This document shows, one piece after another, positions 1 to 7,160 of a DNA stretch of 64,000 nt. A program made the translations under genes and the position numbers. Position 1 is the stretch's first letter; each line of letters starts with the position of its first letter. Source of the stretch: Paludibacteraceae bacterium (GTDB lineage Bacteria; Bacteroidota; Bacteroidia; Bacteroidales; Paludibacteraceae). The stretch is from assembly GCA_017527905.1 (NCBI GenBank), contig JAFXPK010000032.1, positions 1 through 64,000 on the forward strand. Direction: 5' to 3'. Under the pieces are notes generated by a model. The model worked only from the letters and a program-made list of their open reading frames with translations. It searched no databases and was not told the DNA's origin.

Positions 1-7
1 CTTCGGA

Positions 8-572
8 ACTGTTTTAGACTACCCAAAAGTACAAAATTGAAAGCAATTCACAACCTTGATCTCATTGATCAATGCTTCATCAAACTGTTTTAGACTACCC
101 AAAAGTACAAAATTGAAAGCAATTCACAACTGATGTTCGTACGTTGTTTACTTTGGTTGCACTGTTTTAGACTACCCAAAAGTACAAAATTGAAAGCAAT
201 TCACAACCTCCGGTTGCGTCTGGCAATTATGTTCAGAACTGTTTTAGACTACCCAAAAGTACAAAATTGAAAGCAATTCACAACTAACACAATAAGACAT
301 GATCGATCTATTCACTGTTTTAGACTACCCAAAAGTACAAAATTGAAAGCAATTCACAACCGCAAGGGAGAGGGCGAGTATATATGTCCGACTGTTTTAG
401 ACTACCCAAAAGTACAAAATTGAAAGCAATTCACAACGACAAGAAAGCGACCTTTGAGTCCAAGGTGACTGTTTTAGACTACCCAAAAGTACAAAATTGA
501 AAGCAATTCACAACCCCTGACTACTGATGGTAACGAACCCGCCGACTGTTTTAGACTACCCAAAAGTACAAA
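8..572 (-). CRISPR. Type II-C CRISPR array, 47-bp repeats, 29-30-bp spacers
   Basis: Seven identical 47-bp repeats start at 8, 84, 161, 238, 314, 391 and 468. An eighth, truncated copy of 28 bp lies at 545-572. Seven spacers of 29-30 bp lie between them. Bases 1-7 are the end of another spacer, so the array continues left of the window. By analogy with other Bacteroidetes 47-bp repeats, the crRNA sense is the minus strand: the repeat begins GTTGTGAATTGC and ends AAAACAGT. Its first 22 nt can pair with the anti-repeat of the tracrRNA at 6378-6454. The truncated copy lies 3 bp from the cas2 stop codon. In minus-strand orientation it lacks its first 19 nt, which suggests the cas-proximal end is the old (trailer) end. 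That polarity is inference. Confidence 0.98.
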
Positions 573-575
573 TTT

Positions 576-920
576 TTAAAACAGTGTTAGCTGGATAGGT
601 AGTTGTGCCTCATCCGTTTTCCGCTTTTGCTTTTTGGTTCCGATAAAGTTCTGCATGTTGCCGAACTGCTTGTCCGTCACCCGCAGAATACTGACTTGCC
701 CCGTTTCCGGCAATAGGTTCTGCACTCGTTTGGTATGCACGTCCGCATTCTCCGAGCTGGGACAGTGCCGCACATAGACGGAGTATTGCATCATGGTGAA
801 GCCATCTCCCTGCAATCGTTTGCGGAAGTCGGCATATGCCTGACGATCCTTCTTGGTCTCCGTGGGAAGATCGAAAAAAACAAATAGCCACATAATCCTA
901 TATTCACTGAGCCGTTCCAT
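576..920 (-). CDS. cas2: CRISPR-associated endonuclease Cas2
   Basis: 114-residue Cas2, the small ferredoxin-fold subunit of the Cas1-Cas2 spacer integrase. The N-terminus has the Cas2 beta-1 strand ending in the conserved acidic residue (FVFFDLP, D17), followed by the TETKKDRQAYADFRK helix. The length is normal for type II Cas2. It lies 7 nt downstream of cas1 in the same direction, so the two are probably co-transcribed. Its stop codon is 3 bp from the truncated last CRISPR repeat, so there is no room for a separate leader on this side of the array. The start at M1 keeps the ERLSEYRIMW stretch typical of this group; M10 is a less likely alternative. Confidence 0.96.
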   Translation of the reverse strand: MERLSEYRIMWLFVFFDLPTETKKDRQAYADFRKRLQGDGFTMMQYSVYVRHCPSSENADVHTKRVQNLLPETGQVSILRVTDKQFGNMQNFIGTKKQKRKTDEAQLPIQLTLF

Positions 921-927
921 TTCCTGT

Positions 928-1857
928 TCACATTATTGGGTACTGTATCTTGCGCGATTCTCCGGCAAAACATTTGTAGAGAGAGGCTGTCGTTTGTCCC
1001 ACGGCCACCATAAGCGGGCTTTGTTGTCCGTTGATGGTCACGTCGAGCATGGGGATGGTCAACAGTCTTTGTTTGTGTTCTATGGTGATGGCTTCCGGGT
1101 ATCCGATCTGGTCGGTCAGGTCCACCACGAGTGCGTCCACGTAAGGGCGGTAGGGTTCCATGATATCATCTGCTAGACAATAGGCGTTGTAGCGGTTGTG
1201 GTGATGGATGCCCAAGGTGGGAAGCAGTCCGCTGGCCACCAAGGAACGTGCGACGATGGCGCGCAGGATAGCGTAGCCGTAGTTGAGGAGGAGATTGGGG
1301 GAGGAGCCTTCCCTGCCACGGGTGAAGTCGGGTATGGCGGGGAAGATGGTCTTCCAGTAGAAGGCGGCGGCTCGTCCCTCCACGTTTTCGGAGTCGCCGC
1401 TTTTCACTTCACCCACCCAACGTCTCATGTTCTCCACCTGTTCTCCACGTTTGGAGGCGAGGACCGCCGCTTGGTTGGCGATTTTCTGTTGCACGGTCTG
1501 TTGCCAGAGTTGTTTCTTCAAGGGTAGGGAAGCGTCGATTTGGCACCTGAACCTTTCGCTTTGGGTGGTATTTCCCTCCAGGGGTAGTTGTAGACCGATG
1601 GGGAGGTGGCTTCCGTCGCAGGTGATCACGGCGCAGTTGTTCTCCAGCATCTCCGCCAACAAGCCTTGGGTCAGGGTGATTTGTTGGCAGTCCAGCACGA
1701 CCACACCGATGTCTTCGATGGGGATGGTGGTGACGGTCTCCTTCTTCATTTCGTCCGTCAGGTTGCTTTTCTCCACCTCCGGCAGCTTGATGACCAGTTG
1801 GTGGTTGCGCAGGGATAGGTAGGCGGGGTTGCTGAAACAGAGTGTACGTTTTATCAT
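928..1857 (-). CDS. cas1: CRISPR-associated endonuclease Cas1 (type II)
   Basis: 309-residue Cas1, the metal-dependent integrase that joins new spacers to the array together with Cas2. The N-terminal beta domain runs to about residue 85 and the alpha-helical catalytic domain follows. The metal-binding residues can be seen: E160 in NVEGRAAAFYW, the histidine in LGIHHHNRYN (about H218-H219), and the acidic patch DDIMEPYRP (D231/E234). Full length for type II-C. It sits between cas9 (143 nt upstream) and cas2 (7 nt downstream). No cas4 or csn2 gene follows, which fits subtype II-C. Confidence 0.97.
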   Translation of the reverse strand: MIKRTLCFSNPAYLSLRNHQLVIKLPEVEKSNLTDEMKKETVTTIPIEDIGVVVLDCQQITLTQGLLAEMLENNCAVITCDGSHLPIGLQLPLEGNTTQSERFRCQIDASLPLKKQLWQQTVQQKIANQAAVLASKRGEQVENMRRWVGEVKSGDSENVEGRAAAFYWKTIFPAIPDFTRGREGSSPNLLLNYGYAILRAIVARSLVASGLLPTLGIHHHNRYNAYCLADDIMEPYRPYVDALVVDLTDQIGYPEAITIEHKQRLLTIPMLDVTINGQQSPLMVAVGQTTASLYKCFAGESRKIQYPIM

Positions 1858-1894
1858 AGGCTAATCTGTTTTTATTTCTACTTTTGCAGTTTTG

Positions 1895-1931
1895 AATTTC
1901 AGTTGTACGATTTTTTCGTACAACTGAAATT
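1895..1931. repeat. Perfect 16-bp inverted repeat between cas9 and cas1
   Basis: Arms 1895-1910 and 1916-1931 are perfectly complementary, with a 5-nt T-rich loop on the plus strand. It lies in the 143-bp gap after the cas9 stop and before the cas1 start. In the cas mRNA it would be a very stable hairpin with an A-rich loop. No U-tract follows, so it is not a standard intrinsic terminator. It could be an mRNA processing or stability element, or a protein-binding site. A TAnnTTTG sequence at 1879-1886 on the plus strand lies directly before it. Confidence 0.85.
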
Positions 1932-2000
1932 TCTCCTTTCCATTTTTCAGGTCGCTTCAAATCCTTTTAGATGATTAGCTGTTGGTTATTGGTCCTTTAC

Positions 2001-5000
2001 TTATAAAAACGTGATTCTACCCAAATCGGTGATTTCAAAATCACGACCTTCTATTAAACAATTGAAATTATTTGCTCCTATTTTTAACCTATACTGATAC
2101 TTGTTCCGATTAAATTCAGTTTCTCCGTCATCTAGTTCTTTGTCAGGTCGAGCTTCGATATGGTTTTGCAAGAAAACGTAGTCAGAACCGCTATTATTGA
2201 ATTTGTACACAACAAACATACGTTTATTCAATTCTTTTGGCGGCAAATCGATTAATTCTTCTGGCGTTTTCTCCCACATAAGAACTCGTGTACCTGCTTT
2301 TAAAATGGTGTTTAAGGGAAGTTCACTCTTCTTGTGTTTGATCTTCTGAAAATACGGTTCCGATTTAATTCGATCGATATTTTTTATACCTAATTTGGCT
2401 ATTTCAAAGTAATTAAGGAAAAGGTATTTTCGTTCGATTTTCCCTTTTACAATACCTTCGTATAACAAACATAAGTAATTTCCGTCGTTTTGGGCATAAT
2501 ATGAATTTTTGTATTCATAATTGGACTCGTAAGTTTGTTTCTTTATGCATATAGCTTTGTCTTTAGTAAAGAAGCCCATTCCCACCTTAGCTTTACAACG
2601 AACATGTCTAATTGACAATATTGGACGGCCGTTTTTGTCTTGTTTTATAAAATTGTCATCTTTATCTATCATCCATATTGGATCTTTTAGTGCAGACTCA
2701 AATGATTTGCCTTCTGACATACGTTTTTGAACTATCAATTCAATTGTTCGTCTAACATTTGGGTCTATTATTTTTTTCAAATCATCTACTTTTTTGAAAC
2801 TTTCTATTGGCATATTTGAAACCAATGAAACAATATCTTCTCCTTTTTTATCCTTTTCGTAAACATATTTTCCATCCTTTTGCTGCGGAATTCCTGCATC
2901 ATCTGTTGATGGGTATTTGATTGCTCCAAAAATTGATTCTTTATGCAATTGTCCACGAATGCAGTCTCCTGTTATCCATTTGTTTGCGAATTCACCATTT
3001 TTGTTCTTCAAATACACTTCTTTCCCTCGAATGCGAGCTTTTCGTTTCGCAGGTGTAAGTGTTTGATCCTTAGTGATATGATTCACTAAAATGTTATTCT
3101 CGATATATGGAACAATATCTGATATGTTACCTGTTAATCCACAACCTTTTTTTTCTCTCTCTAATTCCTTTTCAAGGTAAGAAGTATCTTCATTAAGTTT
3201 TTTCTTCTCTTGGATTTTATAAAATAGTTCAAGCATCTTGTCTCGCTTTGCAGCTGTTGGCACCAGTGTTAACATTGTGGCATCAATTGCGTGGTGCGAA
3301 TGTTTTTCTCGACTTTTCTTTTCGTCAATGCTCTGAATGCCAAGCATCTTCCTGAAATTGGCGGTTACACTACCTTTCTGAACCTCAACCTTGTTAAATA
3401 CAGTCTTAAGGTAGTGATAGGCATATTTTGTTATAATTCTTGTGTCAACTAATTGACTATTGCGAAATCCGGATGTCACCTCTGTCATGGTAAATCTATT
3501 CACTTTGTTCTGCCAATAGTCCAATTCCATTTGCCATAGATGTCGTTGACGAATACAATGATCTTTCCCGTCTTTATCTTGTGCTCGTTTCGATTGTGCT
3601 TTCCAAAATTCGACATTGTCTCTCAGCAATTCCACTTTTTCGAACCATGGTTGCAACCGAAGTTTTATGTCCTCGTAGTTTGCAAGTTGTGTTGGAATTT
3701 GGTTCTTTTTTACAGTCCTATTAAAATGGGCATCACATATAGTTAAATTCGCTAGCGAATCATCAAATGATTGGCTTCTTGGAATTGTGTGCTCAATGTC
3801 GAAAGCATTGTCGTCAAACAGATTTGTGATGTTAATAATCTTCCCTGTGTAAAGACATCGACAACCTTGTTCTAACCACAAACGATATTTTGTAATGTCT
3901 TTCTTGTATTCTAAATCTTTTGCCTTCAACACACTTTTCTCTTTTGTGTTGGAAGGTGTATGTGATGTTTCTATCATATCGTGTTGCTCGCATATTAATC
4001 GAGCTTGGTCTATGTCGACATCGTTTATTTCTCTGTTAGGAAAATGTTCTTTGATGATTTTTGCGTATTCTTTGTTTTCTGCTTCTCTTTCTCTTTGATA
4101 GGATTCAATAGCCCATCGCATATTGGCATCGTTCAGTTCACGTGCAGTTTCAATTACTATGCGAGTGTTTTCATCTATTAGGGCGTTCCCGTTTTCATCA
4201 ACCTCTTTTAGCATGGCATTAATTTGTCGTCGCAAAATATGCAACACACGCATTGCCATTGGGTTTTTCAATGCTCCAATTACAGGACTACCGAGTAACT
4301 TTAACCATCTGCCATCTTCAATTTGACTATCTTTCGCAGGCGCATAAAACTCTATCATCGAAGGGTGGTATATTTCTTTTCGTAATTCGTCTTCTGACAT
4401 TATTTTGTATGCATTGTGTAGGAAGGCGGCTAAGGCATCGGTCACTTTCGGCAGTTTGAAATAGTCGCGTTCCTCTGATGCAAAGAACTCTTGATATAAT
4501 CTGGCTACTTCGGCAAGTATTTGTTCTTGTTCCGTATTATCTTTCTTTGCCCAGGTCTTTTCGCCAATAGTTGCAATCGTAGTCCTTTTAACATCGCGCA
4601 AATCTGAATCGACAAGTTTGTATTTGCAATTCTTAAATGCGAATTGATCATCGGGTTCTAGTGATTTGTAGTCTGCGATAAGAGAGTTGGCTATGTTATA
4701 CAACAGTTTTTGTTCTCTATTTGTTTTAATTATTTCGTCAATTTGAGAAGTGATATGTTCCTCTACGTCTGCCCATTTCTTTTTGAAGATATCGGGCAGT
4801 TTTGCTAGCAGTACTGCATCAGTATAAATCAAACCTTTTTGCAGAAACCGGTTTATGTTCTTTGTGGCTTTCAAACTCAACATTCCATAACCTTGTTGAA
4901 TCGCACCATATATTCGAACCAACTGCTTCGTCTGGCTATCGTCAAAATGCAATTTCTTCTTTGCAAACTCTTCAACATATTCGGGCTCATCAAACGAAAA

Positions 5001-6323
5001 ACAAACATGCCATAAATCTTCAGCTGTATATTTGATGCTTTTTATTTCTCCTGTTTTCTTATTTGTTTTTTCTTCGTCCGAGTTGTATTCCCAGTTTTCC
5101 CAATTATCACCAAGTAAGTTTTTTAATCTTCCAGAAATAGGGCAACCAGACACGCTTGTTTTATCCTTATAATTGATTGTTTTCGATTTATAATCAAGTT
5201 GCTTGCCTTTACAAACCTTTCCTTCTATCCATTTCCGAATATCTTCAAATTTAAATGAATTGAAAGTTCGTAAGAATATTTTGTTGTATAGCTGCTCTTT
5301 TTGTTCTATTGTAAGGGTCTCTTTTAACTCTTCGCCAAATCTGATATTGTTTATCAGACCCCAAGCCCTAAATTTTTCAAATTCAGGGTGGCTGATCGGA
5401 CATCGTGATTTGTTCGGCTCAAGCGTACATTTGCCGACTGTCCCTTTCTGCGAGCGCAAGGGACGCTTGTAAAAGATGGTACCTTCACCTTTTTTCTCGC
5501 TAATAAGATGCTTGTAAAAATCGCTCTCTTTGTCCAATCCTTTTTGAAAATCAAATATTTGTATAATCTCTTTTTTGTATTGCGAACGCACCGCTTGGTA
5601 TTCACTATTACGAACACGTACACCATTCTTTTCCAAATGCGCAAAAGCACAACCGATTGTTTTAAGTTGATGTTTCTCCATGTATTCGACCAACTTGCCT
5701 GACTTTTTCTCTTCTGATTTTTTTAAAGCTTCAGTCAAGTCCGTTTCTTGTCCATCTGCAAGGTCAATATTCTCTTGCTCTTTAATAGTTTCCCCCTTAC
5801 TGCTTCTGAATCCACGGCGTTGAGCAATATGATAAATAGCCCTACCTAATTTATATCTATCTGTTTGATTAGAGAAGTCAAATTGTTTCTCCATCAATTC
5901 TGCTCTCAACTGGAATGGACTTGAATAATCGGACACACCATCTCCATTAAAATCGAGACGTACCCACCGCTCAAATTCAATAGCATCAGTAGGGTATTGA
6001 CGCTTGAGGCCTTTCTCTTTGTCATATTTGCTCCACTTCTCAAGGTCGTTTATGCTAAGCGGGCAATACCCATTTTCAATTAATAATTTTAAGGTGGCCC
6101 AAATCCTATATTTTCGAGCTTGGTATAAACGGCGGGTTGTACGTTTCTTGGTTCGTTCAGCTGCGTACGAAAATTCAACGCCTTTTTTTTCTCCAACCCC
6201 CGATTTGAATATGATAGAGCTAAAATATTCAAGTTGTTCGATAATGTTTTTCCCTTTATCTTCGTTGCGAAGAGAGATGCCTATTGAATTTGTTCCTGGG
6301 TCTAGTCCTAATGTTTTATTCAT
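2001..6323 (-). CDS. cas9: RNA-guided endonuclease Cas9 (type II-C)
   Basis: 1,440-residue Cas9, in the usual size range for Bacteroidetes II-C enzymes. All nuclease motifs are intact: RuvC-I with D8 in LGLDPGTNSIG; the arginine-rich bridge helix at about 57-73 (RTKKRTTRRLYQARKYR); RuvC-II with E725 in IVIETAREL; HNH with D842, H845 and N868 (DIEHTIPRS, DAHFNR); and RuvC-III with H1011 and D1014 (HSHHAIDAT). Both DNA strands should therefore be cut. The last 350 or so residues form the wedge and PAM-interacting region, so the PAM cannot be read directly. The start ATG is at 6323 with a TAAATTTG promoter element about 24 bp upstream. It is divergent from the tracrRNA gene and heads the cas9-cas1-cas2-array block. 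Confidence 0.98.
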   Translation of the reverse strand: MNKTLGLDPGTNSIGISLRNEDKGKNIIEQLEYFSSIIFKSGVGEKKGVEFSYAAERTKKRTTRRLYQARKYRIWATLKLLIENGYCPLSINDLEKWSKYDKEKGLKRQYPTDAIEFERWVRLDFNGDGVSDYSSPFQLRAELMEKQFDFSNQTDRYKLGRAIYHIAQRRGFRSSKGETIKEQENIDLADGQETDLTEALKKSEEKKSGKLVEYMEKHQLKTIGCAFAHLEKNGVRVRNSEYQAVRSQYKKEIIQIFDFQKGLDKESDFYKHLISEKKGEGTIFYKRPLRSQKGTVGKCTLEPNKSRCPISHPEFEKFRAWGLINNIRFGEELKETLTIEQKEQLYNKIFLRTFNSFKFEDIRKWIEGKVCKGKQLDYKSKTINYKDKTSVSGCPISGRLKNLLGDNWENWEYNSDEEKTNKKTGEIKSIKYTAEDLWHVCFSFDEPEYVEEFAKKKLHFDDSQTKQLVRIYGAIQQGYGMLSLKATKNINRFLQKGLIYTDAVLLAKLPDIFKKKWADVEEHITSQIDEIIKTNREQKLLYNIANSLIADYKSLEPDDQFAFKNCKYKLVDSDLRDVKRTTIATIGEKTWAKKDNTEQEQILAEVARLYQEFFASEERDYFKLPKVTDALAAFLHNAYKIMSEDELRKEIYHPSMIEFYAPAKDSQIEDGRWLKLLGSPVIGALKNPMAMRVLHILRRQINAMLKEVDENGNALIDENTRIVIETARELNDANMRWAIESYQREREAENKEYAKIIKEHFPNREINDVDIDQARLICEQHDMIETSHTPSNTKEKSVLKAKDLEYKKDITKYRLWLEQGCRCLYTGKIINITNLFDDNAFDIEHTIPRSQSFDDSLANLTICDAHFNRTVKKNQIPTQLANYEDIKLRLQPWFEKVELLRDNVEFWKAQSKRAQDKDGKDHCIRQRHLWQMELDYWQNKVNRFTMTEVTSGFRNSQLVDTRIITKYAYHYLKTVFNKVEVQKGSVTANFRKMLGIQSIDEKKSREKHSHHAIDATMLTLVPTAAKRDKMLELFYKIQEKKKLNEDTSYLEKELEREKKGCGLTGNISDIVPYIENNILVNHITKDQTLTPAKRKARIRGKEVYLKNKNGEFANKWITGDCIRGQLHKESIFGAIKYPSTDDAGIPQQKDGKYVYEKDKKGEDIVSLVSNMPIESFKKVDDLKKIIDPNVRRTIELIVQKRMSEGKSFESALKDPIWMIDKDDNFIKQDKNGRPILSIRHVRCKAKVGMGFFTKDKAICIKKQTYESNYEYKNSYYAQNDGNYLCLLYEGIVKGKIERKYLFLNYFEIAKLGIKNIDRIKSEPYFQKIKHKKSELPLNTILKAGTRVLMWEKTPEELIDLPPKELNKRMFVVYKFNNSGSDYVFLQNHIEARPDKELDDGETEFNRNKYQYRLKIGANNFNCLIEGRDFEITDLGRITFL

Positions 6324-6346
6324 GATATTTTTCTTTTATGTTTTTC

Positions 6347-6354
6347 CAAATTTA
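6347..6354 (-). promoter_or_regulatory. cas9 promoter, -7 element TAAATTTG
   Basis: On the minus strand TAAATTTG matches the Bacteroidetes -7 consensus TAnnTTTG. Predicted transcription start is about 6340, giving a leader of roughly 17 nt before the cas9 ATG. The -33 element is weak. It lies back to back with the tracrRNA promoter (6367-6374), so the two oppositely directed promoters occupy under 30 bp. Confidence 0.6.
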
Positions 6355-6366
6355 TAAAAATTTTTA

Positions 6367-6374
6367 TATTTTTG
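6367..6374 (+). promoter_or_regulatory. tracrRNA promoter, -7 element TATTTTTG
   Basis: TATTTTTG matches TAnnTTTG and is placed 4-6 bp before the anti-repeat. That is where the -7 element of a tracrRNA starting at about 6378-6381 should be. The -33 element is degenerate (a T-run at 6341-6345). Confidence 0.6.
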
Positions 6375-6377
6375 CAT

Positions 6378-6454
6378 AAATTGAAAGACTTTTCACAATA
6401 AGGCTATAAGCCGAAGAGTTCTGAGCCCTGCGTACTCCGTAGGGCTATTTTTTT
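6378..6454 (+). ncRNA. tracrRNA
   Basis: The anti-repeat lies at about 6379-6401 and pairs with the first 22 nt of the minus-strand repeat. It forms an 8-bp lower stem starting with a G-U pair, a symmetric U-U/U-U bulge, a G-C pair, a bulged A, and about 10 bp of upper stem. A small nexus-like hairpin follows (GGCT-ATA-AGCC, 6402-6412). Then comes an intrinsic terminator: a 9-bp stem built on AGCCCT/AGGGCT at 6424-6446 and seven Ts at 6448-6454. The predicted RNA is about 77 nt. It is encoded on the strand opposite to cas9, immediately upstream of it. This is the guide-RNA partner that Cas9 and RNase III need for crRNA maturation. Confidence 0.93.
6424..6454 (+). terminator. Intrinsic terminator of the tracrRNA
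   Basis: AGCCCTGCG pairs with CGTAGGGCT (one G-U) around a 5-nt loop, followed by T7. The ATG of a short membrane-protein ORF starts at 6455, the first base after the T-run. Confidence 0.88.
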
Positions 6455-6580
6455 ATGAGCGAGTTTGCGCTCCAAGAATCCGCGACCGTAATTCTTCTGA
6501 TTGGGGCAGTGCTTTTGGGCGTGAATCTGTTTCTGATCTTGAAATTGTCTAATATTATTAATCTTTATAAAATTCATTGA
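6455..6580 (+). CDS. Small membrane protein, 41 residues (hypothetical)
   Basis: A 41-residue ORF starts at the ATG directly after the tracrRNA terminator and stops 3 nt before the ATG of the next membrane-protein gene. The product has a short polar N-terminus (MSEFALQESAT), one strongly hydrophobic segment of about 20 residues (ILLIGAVLLGVNLFLILKL), and a short basic tail. The tight spacing to the next gene and the clean single-span topology argue that it is translated. There is no recognisable ribosome binding site and no promoter other than that of the tracrRNA, so expression would need terminator read-through. I do not recognise a family. Confidence 0.45.
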   Translation: MSEFALQESATVILLIGAVLLGVNLFLILKLSNIINLYKIH

Positions 6581-6583
6581 GCC

Positions 6584-7036
6584 ATGGATCTTCGTCGTTT
6601 GTTGTCCCTTGTCCTTATTTTCCGAGTCATCACTCTGATTCTATGGGTGATTGCTGTGGCGTTTATTATTGCCTTTATTGCAATATGGCTCGGGGAACAA
6701 AGATTCGGTGATCCTTTGTTTGTCCCTCTATATATTTTTAGTGTGCTTTTGATCGCATATTATGTTTATACTATCGCACTTATTTCCTGGGCGAAGAAGG
6801 GTAGTGAGGGATCTCTCCAGATCTTGCGTGGGACGTTGATTTTCAGTGGTGTATTCTTGCTGATCTTGACGGTGTTGTCCTTTTATGTGGCTATCGCCTT
6901 TTCGATGATCACCCATCCCCTTGCCGTGTTCTTATTGTTGTTCAGTTCCGCCCTGCCGGTTCTTTGTTTTCTCTTTACCATCAAATTGAACGAAGCCCAT
7001 AAGGAAGCTCTGCGGGAAACGGATCAGTCCTGCTAA
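6584..7036 (+). CDS. Four-helix integral membrane protein (hypothetical)
   Basis: 150 residues with four predicted membrane spans at about 10-36, 46-68, 82-106 and 109-132. The C-terminus is short and charged (KLNEAHKEALRETDQSC). No catalytic motif and no family I recognise. It begins 3 nt after the stop of the 41-residue membrane ORF, which suggests coupled translation, and ends about 50 nt before the dxs promoter region. It lies next to the CRISPR-Cas locus on the same strand as the tracrRNA. Whether that proximity has any meaning is unknown. Confidence 0.75.
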   Translation: MDLRRLLSLVLIFRVITLILWVIAVAFIIAFIAIWLGEQRFGDPLFVPLYIFSVLLIAYYVYTIALISWAKKGSEGSLQILRGTLIFSGVFLLILTVLSFYVAIAFSMITHPLAVFLLLFSSALPVLCFLFTIKLNEAHKEALRETDQSC

Positions 7037-7087
7037 ATCCTTCCTTTTCAGGATGAAATGTGCGGTCTGAAATAATAGGGGCATGGC

Positions 7088-7120
7088 TTGTCAATCGTAT
7101 CGAAATTATTCCTAATTTTG
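7088..7120 (+). promoter_or_regulatory. dxs promoter (TTG-N22-TAATTTTG)
   Basis: A -33-like TTG (7088-7090) and a -7 element TAATTTTG (7113-7120) are separated by 22 bp, close to the Bacteroidetes consensus. Predicted start about 7126, some 35 nt before the dxs start codon. Confidence 0.6.
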
Positions 7121-7160
7121 CGTTAGGCAATTATTGTAGTGGATTTAATAGTTTGGTGAT

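Noticed and set aside
8-572. Mobile element or prophage remnant next to the CRISPR locus
   Set aside because: No transposase, integrase, tRNA-flanked attachment site or terminal repeat was found anywhere in the window.
1895-1931. Intrinsic terminator between cas9 and cas1
   Set aside because: The stem is strong, but no T-tract follows on either strand, so it is listed as an inverted repeat only.
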